From: Colocasia esculenta
Lineage: Eukaryota; Streptophyta; Magnoliopsida; Alismatales; Araceae
Assembly (NCBI GenBank): GCA_014218235.1
Contig: CM024763.1
Location: forward strand, 83,562,244 to 83,626,243
DNA: 64,000 nucleotides
Reading direction: 5' to 3'
In this document: positions 57,075 through 64,000 of the stretch, one piece after another
Layout of the letters: the number at the start of each line of letters is the position of its first letter
Position numbering within the stretch: the stretch's first letter is position 1
The notes under the pieces: generated by a model
Told to the model about the DNA's origin: nothing
The model's input: the letters and a program-made list of their open reading frames with translations, nothing else
Databases searched by the model: none
Program-made: the position numbers and the translations under genes

Positions 57075-57771
57075 CACCACTACTCAAAAGAGTACAACTC
57101 ACACCAGAGCACGACGACTCCGAACACCCTTGAGCTCGACGGCTCACAACGACTCCAAAAACTGAGCACAATGGCTCAAACCACAACAGGAGCACAACGA
57201 CTCCAAATTGAGCACGATGGCTAAAACCACATAGTGAGTGCGATGACTCACAAAAAAGAGCTCGACGGCTCAAAAACTAGATCTAGATCAAGACAAACGA
57301 AATCAAATCCTCTAGCAATGATCTGATTCACAGACTCAATCGTACATAGAAATCTGCACAGAACTTCATGCATAGATCTCACAGACGAAAGTGAGAAGAA
57401 CACTCAGAGAAATGAGTAAAATAAATGTAAATTGGATGTTCTCTGGTGAAGAAGTCTTGCAGACGCTTGAATTGAAGAGCCTTGATGGAGTTCGATGGAG
57501 ATTCTCTTCAATTGGCGATACTATGCTTTAATGGCATCTGAATTGCCAGAAATTCTTCTTCTGATGCTGCTCTTTAGTTGGATCTGCTCCCTTTCTCAGC
57601 ACATCAAACTTCTCTCTAGAGATTGGCCTTGACTTCCACGTCCTTCCTCTGGAAAGGATGGCCTGCAGCTTCTGGAGATGGAGCAAGACCTGGAAGAGCC
57701 CCTTTTGCCGCCAAAAACTTTTCTGGGAGTTGTATTGGCTTGGTTCCCCTTTGGGGTACGAGGATCATGGG

Positions 57772-58090
57772 TATTTATAGCCCCATATGTCCATAAGGTG
57801 CCTTGGGGTGCATGGGCATGGAAATCTAGGTCAAATCCCTTGATTCGTAAGCAGCCACGTGTCCAGAAAAATTCTCGTTTTTGAGCTTCAGTCGAAGTGT
57901 GTCGACACACAGGCAGACTATGTCGACACCACTGGCTTCAACTGTTCTGACTGCTTCCTGGGACAGTCATCTAGTGTCGACACACAGGTGGACTATGTCG
58001 ACACCACAGGTTGCTTCTCTCAGAACATGCTTCTAGGACAGTCAGCCAGTGTCGACACAGTCGACACATAGGTGGACTGTGTCGACACCA
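57772..58090 (-). promoter_or_regulatory. C LTR promoter: TATA, CACGTG box, seven GTCGAC palindromes
   Basis: The minus strand has CTATAAATAC near 57771-57780, CACGTG at 57857-57862, and GTCGAC sites from 57901 to about 58085, often GTGTCGACAC paired across 20-base loops. Confidence 0.75.
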
Positions 58091-58326
58091 CTGTGACAAA
58101 TTTGTGTAAACCTGAAAGTATAAAGTGTAAACCATTAATACAAGATATTATCATTAAAATGTGAGATATTAAACATCAAAAAATTTTGTTTAAGCATTGT
58201 TGTGATATGTATAAAATGTATAACATGTTCAATATGTCATCATCAAAATCAAGATATGAGTGATGTTCATTGGTCATCATTAAAATACAACTTTAGGAAA
58301 TTTCAAAACACACTCAATCCAACATT

Positions 58327-58338
58327 CTCCCCCTTTTT
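58327..58338 (-). other. C polypurine tract
   Basis: AAAAAGGGGGAG on the minus strand, two bases from the LTR. Confidence 0.9.
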
Positions 58339-59653
58339 GATGATGACAAAATATACGCACAATCTCCCAATAGCCTGACTCTCTTGACTGCAATAACTCC
58401 CCTTGAAGCCTGACTCCCTTGACTGCAATAACTCCCCTTGACCATATTCACCCTTTGAACTTTCTCCCATAAGAAACTTTCTCCCCTTTAAAGAACTTTC
58501 TCCCCTTTTTGACAGCATCAAAAAGATATATAAGAGAGAGAAACAAAGATTGTTGGAGATCAAGAAATAAAATGTAGGAAATGAATTGTCAGAAATGATC
58601 AAAATAAGTGAGGCAAAGTGATATTGTCAAATGAGAGAAATTATTGTGTTTTTGTTATTGTGCAACAAAGTTTAATCACAAAGACACACTCAACATAAGG
58701 TATTGCAAGATATAATGATCTGAATGTAGTTAAAATAATGATGCAAATGTGAAGTAAAGTGACCTATATGAGTGAGCAGAAGTATTTAACAAGGATGTTA
58801 GGAGCTTAAATTTTAACATAATGTAGAATAATAGGTCTAAACTCAGTATACATGAACTTTATTAAGGTCTTAAGCTTTTCCATCCTGTCAATTTGATTTT
58901 CTTTCACTTTTTTTAACTGGGAAAGAATACAAGAATAAATTAGTTAAATCTCATTTTTTTAGTGCAAGAGATCACATTGATCAGATGCAAGACCTCCTGA
59001 TTATTCAGTGGTTTAACATTCATTATCTTATACAGAGTTGAAAATTTTGATTTCTACTTTTTGACGCAAACAAATCACTTTTTAGGTGAAATGACCCGGT
59101 TACTCATGGTTCAAGAATTTGCATTGCTCTGTTTGTATCTTTCGAGATTGTCGATCATTTTCTTTTGATATTTTGCAGGAATATGTTTGCTTTGACTAGA
59201 AAAGTCATGACTATGAATTTAGAAAAATTATTCTTAACATGTGGTAAAAATGAAGCTTAAACATGCACATGTAAATAGTAAAGCCACTCATGTGCCTACA
59301 AGTGTTTTGCAATTCATTTTAAAGACATTCAGTATTAAGATTGCTTAACCTTGAAATGATAATGAGTTTTTGAAATTAAACTAAATACACAATGAGTTTA
59401 GTTTCAATGTCTTAATTCTCTCATAAGAATATAGCACAGGGACTCAAAAATTCTAATAATTTTGGAGTTCAAGATAGACAACTAAGGTCAAGGAATGTGA
59501 CAATGACTCCCCCTTTCATGTATCTCCCCCTCACAAGGTGAACATGAAGATTATTGAAGAAATAGGAATGGAATGAAGTGAAAATAGAATGAACAAGAAT
59601 CTTTTATCGAAAGACAAAGACTCCCCCTCAACAATTGCATATAAGGCTCTTGA
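58339..59653 (-). other. C non-coding spacer, no third ORF
   Basis: No gene. Several further CTCCCC runs at 58390-58510, 59507 and 59524 could be internal polypurine tracts. A region near 58970-59110 has words in common with the A and B spacers (GACCTCCTGATTA, GGTTACTCA). Confidence 0.55.
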
Positions 59654-59742
59654 TACTTGGCGGAGACATATACTCACGCATAGTGAAAGTGTCCAGACAA
59701 GCCTGACTTGTCTTTCTTCAAATCACCATTTGATATATCAAG
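59654..59742 (-). other. Conserved pol-3' element, C copy
   Basis: It has ACGCATAGTGAAAG, and in minus sense a perfect stem GACAAG-TCAGG-CTTGTC. It lies 79 bases from the pol stop. A CTCCCCCTCAACAATTGCAT run precedes it at 59620. Confidence 0.75.
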
Positions 59743-59821
59743 AATGTCAATGCAATGTGAGAGTGAGGAATTTATTGGCAAGAACAGGAAGACTTTTATT
59801 TGCAAAAAGAGATAGAAGATA

Positions 59822-61262
59822 TCAAGAATGTGGAAATTTGCACAGACCAAGCTCTCTTCTTAAAGATGAGAATTTGTTTTCTGGAAGAGGCTTAGTGAAA
59901 ATATCTGCAATTTGTTCTTCAGTTTCAATGAAGTGAAGTTCAAAAGATTTCTTAGTGACCTCATCCCTTAGAAAATGGTGCCTTATTTCAATATGCTTTG
60001 TTCGTGAATGATGAATTGGGTTTTTAGACAAATTAATAGCACTAGTGTTATCACACAAAATAGGAATACAACCTAATTTGTGATTATAGTCTAGAAGCTG
60101 ATGTTTCACCCAAAGAACTTAAGTGCCACAACAACCAGCCGCAACATATTCAGCCTCTGCAGTGGATAGAGCTACTGAATGTTACTTTTTGGAAGCCCAA
60201 GAAATTAAGCATCCACCTAGATATAAACACAAGCCACTAGTACTTTTTCTATCAAGCTTACAACCAGCATAATCAGCATCACAATAAGCAATTAAATCTA
60301 ACTTGCAACCAGCAGGATACCAAATTCCAAGTTCACATGTTCCAACAAGATATTTAAAAATCCTTTTGACAGCTAACATGTGACTTTCTTTAGGATTGGC
60401 TTGAAACCTAGCACACATGCACACACTATACTGAATATCTGATCTAGAGGTGGTGAGGTAAAATAGAGAACCAATCATACCTCTGTAGGTCTTTGGATCT
60501 ACTGACTTACCAAATGAATCTTCCTCTAGTCTTACATTTATTGCCAATGGTGTGCTTGAATGCTTGAGGTGCTGAAAGTCAAACCTTTTCAGAAGTTCAT
60601 TCACATACTTTGTTTGACATATAAAAATCACTTCACTGGTTTGATGTACCTACAATCCCAAAAAGAATTGTAAGTCTCCCATCAAACTCATTTCAAATTC
60701 AGTTTTCATGTAATCAACAAATTCAGTACACAATTCTTTATTTGTAGACCCAAAAATTATGTCATGAACATAGTTTGGACAGCAATGATTTGATTATTGA
60801 CAATTCTTGTAAACAAGGTTTGGTCTGCATTACCTCTTGTGTAACCTTTATTCAATAAAAATGAGCTCAAACGGTCATACCAAGCTCTTGGAGCTTGCTT
60901 AAGACCATAAAGAGCCTTATTGAGTTTGAAAAATGATCAAGATATTTTTGATTTTCAAACCAGGGAGGTTGTTCTACAAAAACATTTTCTTTGATGTAAC
61001 CATTCAAGAAAGCACTCTTCACATCCATTTGATAAACTTTAAATTTCAGGGATGATGCAAAAGCAAGAAATATTCTCATAGCTTCTAGTCTAGCTACAAG
61101 GGCATATGATTCTTCAAAATCAATTCCAAACTCCTGATTGTACCCTTGGCAACTAGTCTAGCTTTATTCCTAACAACCTGTCCATTTCATTCAATTTATT
61201 TCTGAACACCCATCTAGTGCCAATAACAGATTGGTCAGTAGGTCTAGGTACTAATTCCTACA
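59822..61262 (-). pseudogene. C pol remnant: RT C-terminal part and RNase H
   Basis: Open pieces hold RT (MDVKSAFLNGYIKENVF, 60867-61079), the late RT and RNase H (YCDADYAGCKLDRKS, 60182-60631) and the RNase H tail (DIFTKPLPENKF, 59822-60109). The YVDD region near 60760 is damaged: the frame is lost and the second codon region reads as a changed sequence (ATGTCATGAACATAG on plus). The 5' side stops at about 61262, where the sequence jumps into the LTR. Sequence is closer to A than to B. The stop is at 59822. Confidence 0.9.
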
Positions 61263-62457
61263 CTCCAAAAACCCTTGAGCTCGACGGCTCAAACACACAA
61301 CCAAGAGCATAACGGCTCAAACCACAACAAGAGCACAACGACTCCAAATTGAGCACAACGGCTCAAACCACACAGTGAGTGAAACGACTCACAAACAAGA
61401 GCTCGACGGCTCACAAACTAGAGCTAGATCAAAGACAAATGAAATCAGATCCTCTAGCAATGATATGATTCACAGACTCAATCGTACATAGAAATCTGCA
61501 CAGAACTTCATGCACAGATCTCACAGACGAAAGTGAGAAGAACACTCTGAGAAATGAGTAAAATAAATGTAAATTGGATGTTCTCTGGTGAAGAAGTCTT
61601 GCAGACGCTTGAATTGAAGAGCCTTGATGGAGTTCGATGGAGATTCTCTTCAATTGGCGATACTCTGCTTTAATGGCATCTGAATTGCCAGAAATTCTTC
61701 TTCTGATGCTGCTCTTCAGTTGAATCTACTCCCTTTCTCAGCACATCAAACTTCTCTCCAGAGATTGGCCTTGACTTCTACATCCTTCCTCTGGAAAGGA
61801 TGGCCTGCAGCTTCTGGAGATGGAGCAAGACCTGGAAGAGCTCTTTTTGCTGCCAAAAACTTTTCTGGGAGTTATATGGGCTTGGTTCCCCTTTGGAGTA
61901 CAAGGATCATGGGTATTTATAGCCCCATATGTCCATAAGATGCCTTGGGGTGTATGGGCACAAAAATCTAGGTCAAATCCCTTGATTTCTAAGCAGCCAC
62001 GTGTCCAGAAAAATTCTCATTTTTGAGCTTCAGTCGAAGTGTGTCGACACACAGGCAGACTGTGTCGACACCACTGGCTTCAACTGTTCTGACTGCTTCC
62101 TGGGACAGACATCTAGTGTTGACACACAGGTGGACTATGTCAACACCACTGGTTGCTTCTCTCAGAACATGCTTCTGGGACAGTCAGCCAGTGTCGACAC
62201 ACAGGTGGACTGTGTCGACACCACTGTGACAATTTGTGTAAACGAGAAAGTATAAAGTGTAAACCATTAATACAAGATATTATCATTAAAATGTGAGATA
62301 TTAAACATCAAAAACATGTTGTTTAAGCATTGTTGTGATATGTATAAAATATATAACTTGTTCAATATGTCATCATCAAAATCAAGGTTTGAGTGATGTT
62401 CATTGGTCATCATTAAAATACAACTTTAGGAAATTCCAAAACACACTCAACCCAATA
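61263..62457 (-). repeat. C 5' LTR, 5'-truncated copy on plus coordinates (inner ~350 bp missing)
   Basis: It matches 57117-58324 of the other LTR with moderate divergence, including TATA (61912-61922), CACGTG (61998-62003) and the GTCGAC array (62041-62222). It ends CCCAATA, with CA changed to TA, then AAAAG. Confidence 0.9.
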
Positions 62458-62462
62458 AAAAG
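62458..62462. other. Target site duplication AAAAG, right of C
   Basis: Matches 56762-56766 exactly. Confidence 0.85.
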
Positions 62463-64000
62463 GCGTAGTGAATACTTACCTTCACCCAAAGATCGCGGGA
62501 GTTGGAATGATGGTGGGTTGACTTCTACCTCTCCAACCGTCCTGCCAGTGAAGAAGACTTCAGCTTGTGGTTACCTTGCAAAAATGAAAACAAGCAAACA
62601 AGTGAAGAAATGATTAGACTATGAGGTGGAGTACCAACATCAAAGAAGAGCATAAAAAAAAAATGACAACATGGGCTTGAACATACCTCGTGGGGGTGGT
62701 GTTAAACCCCTAAAAATTAGGCGTGGATGAAATAATGAAATGATGTGTGTGTGTGAAGGTAATGTTAATGAATGCACTAAGTGAAATTAATTAAAGAAAG
62801 GAATGGAAGGAGAGGAAAGAGTTGGCAGAATGAGCCTGCTGCTGCAAATGGCTGAAGTGGAAGTAGAGAGAGCTCCTCCCCCTCTCTTTGATGTACGTGA
62901 GGATGAAAGCTTCGAACTCTCAGGAATGGATGCTTGAGGTAGCTTGGAAGTGAGGATGCTTCTTCTTAGTTCGGAGGTTGAGTCTCCAGTGCGGCAGGGC
63001 TTCGCTGTTGTGCTTGGGTTATGCTCAAAACAGTGGCCTCGGGGTTCTTTTATAAGGAAAAAATTCAAGAATCACGTCGGACATAGTGGACGCTTATTGA
63101 TGTGAATCACGACCGATAAAAGCACTGTGTTTACCAAGATCGACTTGCTTTGATCAAGCCTTTCCAAACATTGATTATAGCAGGTTTAAGAATCTCGACG
63201 ACATAGACTGTCGCGTTTCAAACACTTCCAATTTTGGTTGATTCTTTCAAAATATTAATAAATGGAAATATTGAATCATGACGACATAAGTAGTCCCATT
63301 TTTTACCAGAATCAATATTTTGAAGAGAGTCGATCTTCATATATGGAAGGTTAGAAATGCGGCGGACCATGTGGATGCAATTCTAATTAGCAAGAAAATC
63401 TTTCCAAAAATAATTTTGGAATTTTCCATAATTTGAAATTGGAAACTCTTAAACACGGCGACCTTGTTTGATGCGATTCAAAATGCGGTAAGCACCAGGA
63501 AAGGAAGTGTGATATGCGTTGGCTTTACCCGCCGCATATCAAACCTCCTAAAACACCTCCACTGTGTCCGACGCGAATTACATGTGCACACCAGACCCCT
63601 TCAAAGCCCCCAAAAAAATTCCTAAAAACCCTAGAAAAATCTGAAAAATAGGAAAATCATTCAAGAGGTTAATTGAAGAGAGCCACTTTGAGGAATTGTG
63701 GTATAACATGAAATTTACTCGATATATTGTCAAAATGGCGTGTCTACAACTGCCTCACCTTGGCGTCTGCTTTGCAAGGGAATGGAGCGAAATGACACGA
63801 AATGAAAGCAATGGAATGAAGTGAATTGAGTGGAAAGAAGTGGAGTGTCTGAAAAGTATACACCAAGGTGTGATGAGACTTACCTCAACAACATATGATT
63901 GGAGCTGTTCTTCAATTCAAAGTGAAGCGACTTGTAGAAAATCTCTAGAGAAAACCCAATGCTTGGACGAAGGGAAAGGGTGTGCACGTGGGCACGAAGG
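62463..64000 (-). other. LTR-like region, minus orientation, no gene supported
   Basis: It continues the host sequence of C. No protein family is found; the 93-codon minus ORF at 62787-63068 is Ser/Thr-rich and starts close to the predicted start site, so it is probably leader. A TATA box and word array are annotated separately. No LTR ends, primer site or polypurine tract were found. Confidence 0.4.
63047..63570 (-). promoter_or_regulatory. Candidate TATA with six spaced CG-rich inverted words upstream
   Basis: The minus strand has CCTTATAAAAG at 63047-63057. Upstream on that strand, about every 85-120 bases, sit inverted words: CGTCGGACATAGTGGACG near 63075, CGACGACATAGACTGTCG near 63193, GACGACATAAGTAGTC near 63280, GGCGGACCATGTGGATG near 63361, CGGCGACCTTGTTTGATGCG near 63455 and GTGTCCGACGCG near 63565. 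Confidence 0.55.

Larger units (their letters stand above)
56767..58324 (-). repeat. C 3' LTR, 1558 bp
   Basis: Starts TGTAGGATCG, ends CTCAATCCAACA, next to the polypurine tract. The transcribed part (57090-57270) has repeated GAGC-Nx-GCTC units such as GAGCTCGACGGCTC. Confidence 0.92.
56767..62457 (-). mobile_element. C: internally deleted Sirevirus with intact outer ends
   Basis: The outer limits are set by AAAAG duplications. Order on plus: full 3' LTR (56767-58324), polypurine tract, spacer, conserved element, the end of pol (59822-61262), then directly the inner part of the 5' LTR (61263-62457). Gag, protease, integrase, the start of RT, the primer site and about 350 bases of the 5' LTR are missing. 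It is a relative of A with diverged LTRs. Confidence 0.92.

Noticed and set aside
62787..63068. 93-codon minus-strand ORF as a gene
   Set aside because: Low-complexity Ser/Thr-rich, no family, starts within a few bases of the predicted TATA/leader region.

Overview
This window is repeat-dense nuclear DNA of a land plant, most likely a flowering plant. I base this on nested LTR retrotransposons of plant lineages: Ty3/gypsy Tekay/Del-like chromoviruses and Ty1/copia Sireviruses carrying a third ORF. A plant-mobile-domain (PMD) gene remnant adds to this. I see no intact single-copy host gene, rRNA, tRNA or CRISPR array. One 100-N assembly gap lies at 39169-39268. Element names G1, G2, A, B and C are mine.

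Layout: 1-8674 is gypsy element G1 (minus strand), cut by the left edge, with a candidate 4.2-kb 5' LTR. 8675-12425 is plus-strand promoter/LTR-like DNA built from four successive hairpin-repeat arrays, ending in a TATA box and leader. 12426-14335 is a broken PMD gene. It is interrupted by A (14336-39168, minus), a tandem Sirevirus with structure LTR-internal-LTR-internal-LTR. After the gap, 39269-47511 is gypsy element G2 (minus), with its left LTR mostly missing. G2 is inserted in Sirevirus B (47512-56191, minus), which in turn sits in a gypsy gag fragment (56192-56629, plus). C (56767-62457, minus) is an internally deleted Sirevirus flanked by AAAAG duplications. 62463-64000 looks like part of another minus-strand LTR.

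How the parts work together: each Sirevirus runs 5' LTR, iMet-type primer site, Gag-PR-IN-RT-RNaseH, a conserved non-coding block just after pol, then in A a third ORF with its own upstream palindrome array, a polypurine tract and the 3' LTR. Both gypsy elements follow Gag-PR-RT-RH-IN order; G2 still has its chromodomain. All coding regions are broken by indels. The two A copies differ largely by one-base indels in homopolymers, so some breaks may be sequencing error.

The most interesting signal is non-coding. Several unrelated LTRs carry arrays of short inverted repeats on the upstream side of a TATA box. In some arrays the two stem arms change together while the loop or flank stays constant. 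A second signal is a ~90-bp block 3' of pol, conserved in A, B and C, with a stem kept by wobble-compatible changes.
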